Part shown: piece by piece, positions 28,564-39,885 of the stretch
How positions within the stretch are numbered: the first letter of the stretch is position 1
Layout of the letters: every line of letters starts with the position of its first letter
NCBI RefSeq assembly: GCF_008831285.2
Contig: NC_045142.1
Location: 2,857,001 to 2,921,000, forward strand
Source: Nymphaea colorata
Taxonomy: Eukaryota > Streptophyta > Magnoliopsida > Nymphaeales > Nymphaeaceae
Length of the DNA stretch: 64,000 nt
Reading direction: 5' to 3'
Notes under the pieces: generated by a model
The model's database searches: none
The model's input: only the letters and a program-made list of their open reading frames with translations
Told to the model about the DNA's origin: nothing
Made by a program: the position numbers and the translations under genes

Positions 28564-31500
28564 TCATTGGAACTCGTCCCCAAGATTGCTCCTACCTTGG
28601 GTTAATGAAGTGGCGGTGCTGTCTCTCAAGCTCAATGCAATCGCAGCATCTAGATCTTCATCTTCCTTGTCTAATAATGAGCTCATGATTTCCATTTGTG
28701 AAGGATTTGAAGGTTCCGGAAAGTGTGAACCATGCAGAGAAACCTGAGAGTGCTCAGCAGATTTTGTGTTTCTCTCAGCATCTTGTGGTGCAAGCGGTTG
28801 TCCAATTTCACTGAGCAACTCAGATGATGAGACAGGTTGACACTCACACTGGGGGTTGTCAGTTTTTTTGCTCACAGAGTTTGCACTGTTTTCCCTCAGG
28901 CTTGCTGCAATAGCAGCATTCAGATCCCGTTCCTCCTTGTTTGATGATGAGCTCAAAACTGTCATTTGAGAGGGATCTGACTCCATAGATGTTGCGATTC
29001 CCAGAGCATCCCCAGATGTGTAACATTTCCCAAACTTGTTCAGCGGTTCAGATGATAAGGCTGGCAGACACTCGCCTTGGCTGTTCTTCGTTTGGCTTCC
29101 TGAAGAGATATTTTCGTCCCTCAAGCTTGCAGCAATAGCAGCGTTCAGGTCCTGTTCTTCCTTGTCTGACAATGACCTCATAGCTGCCATTTGAGAGGAA
29201 TCTGGGAATTGCAAAGGTTCTGCAGTATTAGGAGAAACGTGAGAGAGATCAACAGCTTTTGTGATTCTCTGGGCATCCTCTGGTGTGAACCATTGCCCAA
29301 ACCCATTGAGTGATTCAGATGATGAGACAGGGCACTCTTTGGGAAAATTGCCACGTACTAAGAAAATGCTCCAGCCATAGCCCTTGAGAGTATCAAGATA
29401 GGCAGACAGAAAGAACTTGGAGAGATACTGCGGTGCAGCATAGAGGCTATCAAAATTGTACCATTCTCCATTCACCTTTCTGATGCAGAACCAATGATCA
29501 TGCAAGTGACAGATGAACGCGCTTTCCAGTTGAGGGTCAACTCTTGCTGACTCAGCTAAAGGAGAGTCCAGGGGAATGACTTTCAAATCCCAGACCTCCA
29601 GTGCCTTCTCCAGAACCTAAAAAGAACGCACACCTCAAGAATTAAGCCACAAGAACACAAGTAACCATAGGAGGGGAGAGAGAGAGAGAGACAGAGAGAG
29701 AGAGAAGAGAGAGTATGTGTTATCTGAGGTGGGACACTAAAACACACTGGAGATTAAACATGTTTGATGGTTAGTCTAGGAAATGAGTCTTACCATCCAA
29801 ACTATCATCAAGAACAGCTTAAGGTAATGTTTAGTGCATGTGTAAGAAAAATTAGTTGTTTGTCTAATCTCAAGAGTAAGCACAAGAAATCAACTAAAGA
29901 ACATGATGTGAACGACTGTTGCGGCATCTGTTAAGATGTATACATTAGTAACATTACAGAATAACGGTACAATCTTGATTGCAAATTTCTTAACATATAA
30001 TGCAGGAAAGATATTAGAATAGGCCCGTAACCCCATAGAATGATGTGGAGAGAATGGACAAAGGATTAATAAAAAAAAAATGCAATCACAAAAAGCTTAC
30101 AGATTAGTTCAGAGTGGTGCTAAGTGAATAGTATGAAATGCATGATAACCGTAAAGAAAAGCTACAAAAGCCTGTTCGCTTAACTGCATAACTAACCACA
30201 ATCCTCAGAAGTAAGACAAGTATTAGAAACACAAATAACGCTCTTATACATTGTCAAAGAAAGAATCCAAATTATATTAAGAAGACATGGAGTACAAAGA
30301 TAGGGCAATACTTGTATAATTTAATACTTATATAATTTAGAACAGTTCAAGAAAGGGAGGAATTTTAGTTTTTTCACAGATCAACCGACACAAACAAGAG
30401 CATCACTGCTTCAATAGACAAATTATGCACTGTTGTGCAACTGCAGCCAGTGGAAAGACAACTCTGTATTTACTCACTTGCTCTTTTTGAACGTATCATA
30501 AGGGACATTGTCAAGCAATGTTTTTTAAGAGCAGGGAAGCAAAATATTGAAATTAGAACTCCTAGGGAAAACTATTCTTGGACATGTTAAGGGCATTAGC
30601 CTTGAATTACAAGGTTGACTAGAGGAAAAGGAACTACCAACTATTAGGCTAACATGATTTTAGTGTTGAGTAAGAGCTGCTTCCTAACAAGGTCACTTCC
30701 CTTACCTTGGAAGAGAAAGACATTTATAAACACACAAATTTTCCAACTGACCTTTCCACTAGGTTTGCAAACTTTAATTCCAATGCAGTTGGTCACAAAT
30801 GCATCAGATATATCATACGCTAACGGTCTTTTTAGACTCAATCAAACAACCTAAGTTAAATCACGGTAATATGATCATCGTATAGTTCTGAATTTCGTTT
30901 TACTCCAACATCCTGCATTATCAATTTACAAAATATGATCAACTCTATCCAAATTCAAAGAATGTGACGATGGATCATACCAGACAATTCTTAACGGAGA
31001 CAGCACACAAATATCTTTTTTCCTTTCATAATTATCGGCATTATCTAACCCACAAGCCTCTGAATTTCGTTATAGTACAAAATCCTAACTCAGCTTCATC
31101 GATATGACCCATTTTTGTCTCGTTCGGATGAACGATAATGTATCATGTACTCGTTGCCGATCACGAGACAATAGCGTATAGCTTTGTGTAGTGACTATTT
31201 AATCTCCTAGTCTCCGAATTTCACAATCCTCCAAAAAACTATTAATTTACCGCAATATAACCAGCTTCTACAACGTACGCGCCTCCGGTCCAATTTCACA
31301 ACAATGAACACAACTGCATTCATGGCAGAGAAAAAGAGCAGGGAAACGCACACAAAAGATTCGACATCAAAACGGCCAATTATTTCCTTCAACGGGTAAA
31401 TCATTTTTCCCATACAGGGAACGGCCAAGAAAGGAGAGGGTAGAATACCGCATTTACCTGAATACTGAAATCGCCATCCATGGAGACATTGTGGGAGCCC

Positions 31501-31712
31501 TCGGCCTCAAAAGAGAGAAGCTCCTCCGACCCAGCCCCGGCTTCGAGCACGATCTGGCGCTCCCGTCGATCGAGATCGGAGGCGACGGCGGCGAGGTCGA
31601 GCTCGGAGAAGAAGGGCCCCTGCAATACCGTATTGACGCAGTGAACCGCGCATAGCTTCGACTCCTGGACCTCGTGGTACAGCATCCCGCCGTTGCTCGG
31701 CCCTTCCTCCAT
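28564..31712 (-). CDS. ATX3: Ataxin-3 homologue, Josephin deubiquitinase with three UIMs
   Basis: Cysteine protease that trims ubiquitin chains, expected in cytosol and nucleus. Two exons (31458-31712 and 28564-29616) flank a 1.84-kb intron and join to 435 residues. I start at the ATG giving MEEGPSNGG; an upstream in-frame reading begins with GTG and is not needed. Catalytic residues are Cys21 (ESKLCAVHC), His126 (HDHWFCIRK) and Asn139 (WYNFDSL), so the enzyme should be active. The tail carries three ubiquitin-interacting motifs, each with DLNAAIAASLR or a close variant, near residues 236-252, 312-327 and 402-418. Each UIM sits in a longer repeat of about 75-90 residues (SSSE, then SQM, then KEE and the UIM). 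As I recall, the Arabidopsis homologue has about 280 residues, so the tail looks expanded. No polyglutamine tract is present. Confidence 0.95.
29671..29716. repeat. GA-rich microsatellite in the Josephin intron
   Basis: An imperfect (GA)n run of about 45 bp lies just upstream (in gene sense) of the second exon's acceptor. On the coding strand it reads as (TC)n and could serve as an extended polypyrimidine region. Confidence 0.75.
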
Positions 31713-33184
31713 CTCCCCCTTGCCCACCACTCGGAGAGAGAGACAGAGAGAGAGTTGAATTCCGGAACCCTAGAAACCAAAAACCCAAGAAAATCTTACC
31801 ATCAGAAACCCACAAGATTCCTTCCTTTCCCTCTCAAAAAGAGTCATTCGCAGAACGGGATTCTTGGCCTTTTCTCTGTGGAAGATAATTATGCGCCATT
31901 TACCGGCAGGATAAATCCGCGCTGTTCTTCACTCCCAGACGTTCCTAAGAAAATAGCGGTGGTTTGCGCTGATACCTTTACATTGATTAATCGCTGCTCA
32001 ATTTTTAAAAATAACAAATGAACGCCTCGCTTTCGACAGCAATTTTTTTTAAAAAAAATGTAAAATAACACCAATATCTCTGATAAAAAAAAATGCAGTT
32101 TGGTTGTTTTATATCAAAAAATTAATATTTTTAATAATGAGTTGCTTGAACATTTTTCTCCAAAGTTGCGCATCTATTTATTAATTTTAAAATATACTTT
32201 TTTTTTCTTATAATTTAAAAAAGTAACCATTTTACACATTTAACAAAAGCGTTTAAGTGAAAATCTCGAGTGTGGCGGCTGCGGGGTATTTTGTCTTTTT
32301 TTTTTTAATATATCTTTCCGGTTTCACCTTGAAATTCCTGACTAAAGAGTACTTTTGGGGCACGGTCCTTGCGTACAAGTTCAAATCTCTCTAGAAAGGA
32401 CAAGCAGTAGGTGGGAAGGCACCACCACTTCCACTTTTTAAATGAAGGCCTAAAAAGGAATCCGGACTAAAAGGATATCCATTCTCCAACAAGGCATATA
32501 AAATGACCTGTCAAGTGAGAACCAGTTCATGTTTCAACACATATTTTGTCTTTACTTTTTGCATCGAAGCGTCATTAAATCCAGCCCCATACTTGGCCTG
32601 CTTTAATTAGATTGAAGAATAAAAAAATTACACTTCATTCTGTCTACCTCTTAGCAGGCTGCTGCCACTAGCAACCTGGTATATTTGGAGTAGAACTGCC
32701 AAAGTTAGTTCTGCCAACCTAACCTTATCTGGTTTTGTGATGAATGACATACTTCAGATTGCTTGGAGGGTGGTCCAGGTCTTTAAAACTATTATAAGAA
32801 ATTCTTTATCTATGAGTCCAACTCTACTCAAGGTGATTTTATCTGTTGGTTGTTCCATAAAATTTTAAAAACTAGGCATTAGAAGTCTCAAATTCAACCT
32901 CTTGGGATAGGAAAGGCTTCCAATGCATGAATATGGTCTACTCGGACTAGTTTTGTTACTACCCAGTAAGAGAGATGTAGTTAGCTATTCACAAACAAGA
33001 ACAGGAATGGAGGCCGCAGCAGGTAAGACACTGACATTGTCTCGTGAAGAATAAAGAATACAGATAGTGCAGCTCCATCTTTGACAACCATCAGCTTACA
33101 CACACATAGAGTTCAATGGACTGCTTGCTGGAAGCATTACGCAAAAGCTTAACAAAAATCGTGTGTAGATCACAATGATTCATA
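31713..33184. other. Spacer between Josephin promoter and OTU 3' end
   Basis: The left part contains the Josephin 5' UTR, with a short GAGA run just upstream of the ATG, and the promoter. 32.0-32.35 kb is very AT-rich with homopolymer tracts. The right part is likely the OTU 3' UTR. No gene is seen. Confidence 0.5.
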
Positions 33185-36100
33185 TCATGTGAGAAGATCA
33201 TAGTGATTCCTGCCACTGTATAACAGCCTCACGGGCTTTCTTGCTTTCCCCTTCTTAGATGATTTTGCGAACTCAGTTCCATACTCCGCTATAGGAATAA
33301 ATCCAGAACTCCAGATGCCCCTTGTATGCTGTCAATGATTTTATCGAGTCAGAAACTAAAATCAAATTAATCTAACAAAAGTGAAACTAAACAATGAATT
33401 TGATGGCATGCTAGGTATGCAGAGCTGATGCCATGTTGCAGTCAATTCTTCTTGCAAACTTGGCTAGAGTGATTTTGAAAACATTCATAACAAACATGGC
33501 TGTAATAAGTCCGGATTCTGAGGAATGCAAACATCCTTCACGATAATGGTTATAAAATATGGGCACAGTGAGAAACCAAAAAGATTAAAAACAAGAACTG
33601 AAGCTTTATAACCATAAAAAAAAATTCATGAAATGCTGTATACATTATGAAGTTTACACTGTTCATAAATGTTCCTTCGATCAGTATCCCAGTAACATCT
33701 GCACTTTTAAGAGCCATCTCATATGCAGTCCTTGCTGAGTCACCATTTGCCAAATATGCAAGTAATTTCCAAAAAGATGTTCATCCTGAAGATTATAAAT
33801 ATTATGTCCTTGTAGGTTTGTACAGTTAATTGAGGCATCCCCACATAGATCATTAATCGCTATACTCTTTAACTGGTTACCAAAAAAAAGGACTCCATAG
33901 GAGAGCAAACTAGATGGAGGAGAGTATGCATAGTTACAACTAGGAGAGAGCTTGAAGTTTGTGACACATGAACTTGCAGACTTACACTTCAATTTTGAAC
34001 CAATGCAGCTGTGCACAGTACAACAGTTGAAAAATGACACTTGAAGAAGTGATAGCATAAGCACAGCAGGATACTCAAGGAGCCAAATGAGTAACACCAG
34101 CAGCAAAGACAAAGCATGTAGATGCACCGACGGCAACAAAGTTCACGCCAAAATTTGATACATAAATTCAACCCATTGCCTCAAACAAAATATGCTTTGG
34201 TTTGCATAATGAAACAAACACTTACAAGAAACTAAGATAATTTAGATATGAGTCCTGGTAACTTACCTCATGTTCTGGTATGTAAACTATTACTGGCTGG
34301 CAACACAACTTTGACAAGACCTGGAGGTATAACAAACAGTCAGTGAACACCATGTGAGAAGCATTCAATGTAGTGGCGAACATATATGCAATTCTCAGTA
34401 AAATATGTACTTATAAAACCTTTAGAGACAAACCAAAAGAACATAGTTAATTTTGCATTGAGATGAAGTGTAAACAACAAAGATGTCTAGGATTTGAACA
34501 GAATGGGTTATGCCTCCATGAGATAAAAGAGTGATAATCACCTGAAGGAAGGTAATGCAGATGACAGCAGGATAGAGTTTACCAGATCATACAGTTATCC
34601 TCGAAACAGAAAGTAACCTCATTATTAAGTTAGAAATTGCAGTACACAGGAATATGCAATGGATGAAATTTCTAATATACAAAGAAAAGTATGAATTCTA
34701 ATGTGATCTTTGACTACAGCACATGAATCCAATATGAGTCAGAGAAACTTAATTAGCTAGGCATATCTACTAAAAAATAAACAAGAAAATTATAAGGCAA
34801 AACAAACACCGCTTATTGCAGTTAGAGCCTCTTATAGCCTTTGAATAACAAGTTCACCCAGTCAAAGAAGTAATTATAGAATACTTTATGCGAAATACTT
34901 GGGACAATAAACACCAAGAAAGTTACCATTTGAATGCTTCCAAAGGATGCATGCCATTTTAAATTAAGATGTTATTTTTGCAAAAGAATGTTTAACATCC
35001 TGACACAAATCCCATTCCTCATTTTACATCCCCTTGCTCAACAGCAGGAATTTTATAAATAATAGAAAAGCCTCCTACAGCAGATCTACAACATAGCTGA
35101 AAGTTGAAACATGGCTGAACCTTGTTGAGTAGAAAAATGTATCAAAATTCAAATATTGACATTAAATCACTTACCAACAACTCTGATTCACCGCCCCAGA
35201 AGTTGGAATGCTCAATTCTTTGGCAGTATCTGCAGTGATAAGTTGGCATTTATTCTCAAATATTAATGCCATAAGCACATAAAAAAGTACAAAAAATTCC
35301 AGCAGTATAACATATGAATCACAATATGGCAAACTATGCTTGCCTCTTCAGAGATTCTTCAACAGTTATAGCAATTAAGGCTTCTTCATACAGGTGGCGC
35401 TCATTATCGGCATCACAGAGGACCTCTTTCACAGCCATCCGTAGATCATCTGCCATCAAAAAGTTCTTGAACACTTAGATGTTTGCTGAAATAATCTTGA
35501 AAAGGCCAAGCAACAAACAGAAATTATGAGATTTTGGATGTATTAGAGCTGTATCAAAGCATAGCAGCTTTAACTCATTAGAGCAAATTATTGTTTCTCC
35601 TTGACATAATTAAATACCTGTATCTTGTGAAAAGCCAATAATCGAGCCAAGGGTTCCAACTTCCAACTACTCATGTAAAATGGTTTGTTCTATCAACCAG
35701 ATTAATAGTCTGGTTCCCAAATTCTTAAACATGTATTTGAAACAATGCTCTGAACCATGGCACATAACTAGAGAGTTCTGATAAGTAATTACTAACTGGC
35801 ATTTCCAATAACACAGAAAAACCAAATAGCAGGAAACTAAATTTATGATAATTGAAGGCAGATGACTAAATATGAGATCTCAACAAGAGGTACCACATTG
35901 TCTACTTAATGCCTGATAATAGAGCTGCTTGTTACATCTCATGCACAATAAATAATTGGGAACGTCCATACCTAAAAGTTTGGAAGAAAAATGGTGGCTG
36001 TATATTCTTAGGTTCAACTATTTTCCTGCATCCTTGTTCTTATAAATTGTAAGTACCGAATCAAGACATCCCGAAATTGTTGGTCAGAGAAGGTGGCTCA

Positions 36101-37425
36101 ATCCTAAACTTCCAAATCTCATGGTAGTCATACCCTCGCTTGATTACCAAAGCCAAATTCTTGAGTGTAATGCATACTACTGACACCTTGCCTTGTTTTT
36201 TTCCTTACTTTTTTCATTTCTGTCAATAAGTGATCATATCGAAAGAGTTTTTGGCCTATGGAAACCTTCAGATACGATGTTCTAGAAAATCATCACCTAA
36301 TCTTTAAAGATGTACCGCCAACAACTTGGATGTGGGTTGAAGAAGAAGAAGCGGAGGAACTACCTCTACAATTTCGCAACCCGCAGTCATTTGTCTAAAT
36401 ATTACTAGACCAGTAATAATCAATCACAGTTAAGGGTCGTAACTTACACGAGATGCACCAGAGTAATCATGTTACACTCTTTCGTTTGTTTAGCTTGTGA
36501 TTTATTTTGTTACATGAACGATGATGAAGAACCACATGGACAAGTGAAGGTTTAATACATAAATGCTGGAGAAAACCTTAATAAATTGTTGCCATGCACA
36601 ACAAAGTGCATATACCAAAAGCATAGAGTAGCTGACGATCCATACCAACAGTAACACCATAGTTCGTCTGAGAAGTTTACCTGCATCTTCCCTTTCTTCC
36701 CTTGGGCTAAGGACGATTCCCTTGTTCATGGCCATTCCTTTCACCTAGCAAAACGCACCCAAGGTCCACGGTCTAAATTACAAGTTCTGCTCACAGTCAT
36801 CAGTTCTTTCACACGCACACACGTATACAAACGTGACAACATTGGCAAAAGAAACAGCAGAAATTCAACTAACGTTTCGCATTTCTGGAAACGGTGTCAC
36901 GCACCAAACAAAGAATAACTGGAAGAAAAAAGACACCGAGCTTGAATGATTCTCACCAGAGCGCGGAACATACAGCGACCATCTCCAGTGATTTTCTCCA
37001 CGAAGTAACTCTCCACCTTCCTCATCGCCGGCGATGCTCCGCGTCTAAGAAATCCCAACAAGGGCGTAATCAAATATCTGGGGCGTGCTAAATGGATGGT
37101 TCGATAGTTCGAGAAGGGGATGCTCGATAATTTTGTCTGTTTCAAGGAGGGAGAGAAGCTCACTCGGGTGCTTGCTTTTTGGCAGCGTTGCCCCCAAAGA
37201 CAGGAGGGGAAATCTTTGCGAAAGGACGGCTGAAGACCGGTAATGGCGAGGAAGGGTGAGAGACGAGCTCGAATTTGGCCGTTCCTTCTCGGAGTTGCTC
37301 CAAGATTGTCTCTGCAGGAGACAATAAAAAAACCAAATAAAAGCGGTCAATCACAGAGAAAGAGATATACAGGGAGAGAGAGATGGAGTACTCTTCGAAG
37401 ACAAAGGGTTGTCAGGCAGAGCCAT
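33185..37425 (-). CDS. OTU-domain deubiquitinase
   Basis: Cysteine deubiquitinase. Eight exons (37392-37425, 37164-37311, 36957-37044, 36681-36744, 35344-35449, 35175-35229, 34267-34320, 33185-33328) join in phase to 230 residues. The OTU signature is complete: ITGDGRCMFRAL with Asp82 and Cys85, the FWGGESELLVLSKL segment, VIVYIPEHE, and GRNHYDLL with His225. The intron after exon 5 begins with GC instead of GT (AAGAG then GCAAGC), a standard GC-AG intron; the other introns are GT-AG. The first two exons are the least certain, but they start at MALPDNPLSS, keep phase and have good splice sites. Length and the ESLKRYCQRI segment fit Arabidopsis OTU3 (At2g38025) as I remember it. The gene is divergent from CAC3, 2.5 kb away. 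Confidence 0.93.
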
Positions 37426-38062
37426 GGCGGCAACTCTCGAGCTTGTTGGAAGGCGGGAGAGGATGACGACCAGGTGAGGAAGTATTTCATCTCTTCCTCA
37501 AAATATCGGCCTGGGAAAATAGCGTTAAGAAAAATTTAAGTTTCTCCATAAATATCCGAAAATACAACCGTCTATACTAGCAATTCGAAACGAAATACTT
37601 TTCTGGCAAACAGGAAGAAATTAATAACTAACAATGTAACTTAGAGATTAATATCTTAAATTCATAGTTTTTAACATGTAATATGGATTTGAAATCCATG
37701 ACAATTAAAGATGTTTGATTGCCCTTATCTTCTCGTGATTTGAGAATTTAACACCAGACCCTTTCCTTGAATCAAGTTTGTCTTTTATACCAAAACGAAA
37801 AATTATTTTAGATGTAAATTTTAGGTCTGATATAACATCTTTAATTCAATAAAATTATGGATTTTTTTGTGTATCAACAAAACCATGTCACATCAGATCC
37901 ATGAAGTTTAAATAAAAAATAAATAAGTGCTCCTTAATTGAAAAATTCAAACAAGAGAAAAAGAGACAACTAAACTTCTTAAGCGGGAGACGTTTGGATG
38001 TTGATTTTTTTTTTTAAGTGAGACAAACAAAACGCTCACACATTATTAAACAGGGATGCCAG

Positions 38063-38099
38063 TAGGGCTGGGCATAGGGCCCGCTCGGTTCGGCCCAAT

Positions 38100-38130
<31 letters not shown>

Positions 38131-38256
38131 TTTAATTTATTTTAAATAATGTTTTTTATTTTTAATAAATACATTTTATATTAAAAATATTATTTTATAA
38201 TTGAAAAATACTTTTTTAATTTAAATGGGCCGGGCCCCAAACGAAACCCACCCTTA
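38063..38256. mobile_element. hAT-type MITE, 194 bp, with perfect 8-bp target duplication
   Basis: The ends TAGGGCTGGGCAT and, inverted, TAAGGGTGGGTTT are imperfect inverted repeats. The element is flanked on both sides by GATGCCAG (38055-38062 and 38257-38264), a perfect 8-bp target-site duplication as made by hAT transposases. The interior has GGGCC-rich arms around an AT-rich core with a (TA)n run. It shares its ends and its TTTAAATGGGCCGGGCC arm with the element at 51.5 kb. There is no coding capacity. Confidence 0.88.
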
Positions 38257-38881
38257 GATGCCAGGATGCTTTAGGAAACGTTAAGCTTACAAATGTTTCC
38301 AAAAGTCCAGCCAAAACAAGATAGTAAAGCTGATATGCTTATCAAACACGGAAAAAAATATCTTCCAAAAACTTTATTGGCTCATGAGTAGATTTGTCAT
38401 ACATTTTTCACTAAACTAAAGGCCAAAATTATTATTGATAGTTTTAACACTTGGGAAGCCTTGACAATATAAATTTTAATACAATGATTCATGAGTTTGT
38501 TATAAAAATTAAATTAAAGCATTGAATTATATAAGTTGAAGTATAGCGGAAGCGCCATTAATTTGTCAAACAAAACAATTTGTAATTGTTTCATAAATGT
38601 GCCTCAAAAAGTAAGATAAATTTATACAACATTTTTTGAAATATTTAGTGAGTCATTTTTATTCTTTAGGTCATATTCATGAAACAATTACATACACAAC
38701 TTTATTTATCAAATAAGTTTTTAAAATGATTAATGAAAGAATGAAGGTTTTGGCATTCTTGTCAAGCGGTATAATGAGATACTCCCCTCATTTAACCTTC
38801 AACAAACAATAGTATTTATGTTGCCACCACCTCTAAGACTATGACAACCTTTGTCCATATAATGTCTTGTTATCGTGTACA

Positions 38882-39065
38882 TAGACAAAGCCAAGGTAGG
38901 GCTTGCATGAGTCTTGCCTTCACTTCAATAATTTTATTTAAAAAATTACATCTAAATTTTAAAAAATTTTATTTCTTTTATATAAAAATTTAAAAAAATG
39001 ATATTTCGGCCCTAATCAAAATTTAAAAACTTTGATTCAACCCCTCTCATAATTTTTTTTTTAGA
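38882..39065 (-). mobile_element. Diverged inverted copy of the small element at 53.1 kb
   Basis: Read on the minus strand, this stretch matches the 53123-53284 element over its core: GAATCAAAGTTTTTAAAT, AAATATCATTTTT, ATTTTTATATAA and TTTTTTAAAATTTA, in the same order. The end TAGACAAAGCCAAGG resembles the TAGGAGTGGAGCAAGG end there. The other end and any target duplication are unclear, so this copy is older or truncated. Confidence 0.55.
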
Positions 39066-39591
39066 GACCATTGCAGGGCCCGCATGCACATTAAATAGAA
39101 GTTGAGCTTCAAATACAAAAATCTCTAGCATGATGATGGTGTTGGCGAAATGGTCCTGTTGTAGGACAGTTGGGTGAACCATCATCTACCCACTCAAAAT
39201 TAATGTTCTTAATTTAAAAGTTTTTAGTTGGATCACCAATAAAAAAATCAAAAGAAAGTGCTCTTAAAATCTACGATTAAGAAAAGAGACCAAATGCTCA
39301 TTTTTCAAAATTTACATTTAAATTCTTAATTTTTTATTTTATGTAAAAATAAAAATTTTGAAACTATAATCCGGCATCTTTGACAGATAACTTAGTTTTA
39401 TATAAATATATATAATTGAATTATTTTAATAATTAAATATAAAAGTAATTTTTATTTCAATGGTCCTGAGCTTGTGACAAACGGGGTGCAGCCGAAGCCG
39501 AACCCGACTTGCCCAACCCTCTGTTCGAGTGTTCGCCCTCGAGGCTGCACGAGAAATGGTACTGGGTCGGGTCCTACCGCGCACGTGCTTT

Positions 39592-39610
39592 GAGACAGAC
39601 CGGTCACGTG
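39592..39610. promoter_or_regulatory. Two G-boxes upstream of CAC3
   Basis: Two CACGTG palindromes (39592-39597 and 39605-39610) lie 13 bp apart, about 280 bp upstream of the CAC3 ATG. G-boxes bind bZIP and bHLH factors such as HY5 and PIFs, so light or stress input into plastid fatty-acid synthesis is plausible. This is inferred from motif and position only. Confidence 0.55.
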
Positions 39611-39885
39611 CGCCACACTTCCCTTCCAGCAGTCTGGGACTAAAAATAAAATGGACTGGAGAAAAAAATGGGATTTGGGGAGAGAGATAGAAAGAGAGGT
39701 GACAGTGCCAACGACCAAACCGGAAAAGACCGCAGCTCGCAGGAACGCCTCAGCTCGCAGGAACGCCTAAGAAGTATCGAATGAGAGAGAGAGAAAACCT
39801 AAACTACGTTCTCCCTCCGTCCCTCTTCTAGAGCTCGCCGCCACCACCGCATCGCTCGAGAGAGAGAGAGCTAGGGAGGAGAAGG

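Larger units (their letters stand above)
37426..39885. other. Divergent spacer between OTU (-) and CAC3 (+)
   Basis: This holds both promoters, a 194-bp hAT-type MITE at 38.06 kb, a diverged copy of a second small element near 38.9-39.06 kb, and paired G-boxes close to CAC3. The rest is AT-rich and shows no gene. A short duplication (CAGCTCGCAGGAACGCCT twice) lies at about 39733-39768, just upstream of the CAC3 5' UTR. Confidence 0.6.

Noticed and set aside
31713-31730. Upstream GTG start for the Josephin gene
   Set aside because: The in-frame codon is GTG, not ATG; the ATG at 31710-31712 gives the family N-terminus.
38097-38130. TA run at 38.1 kb as a separate microsatellite
   Set aside because: It lies inside the 194-bp MITE and is treated as part of its AT-rich core.
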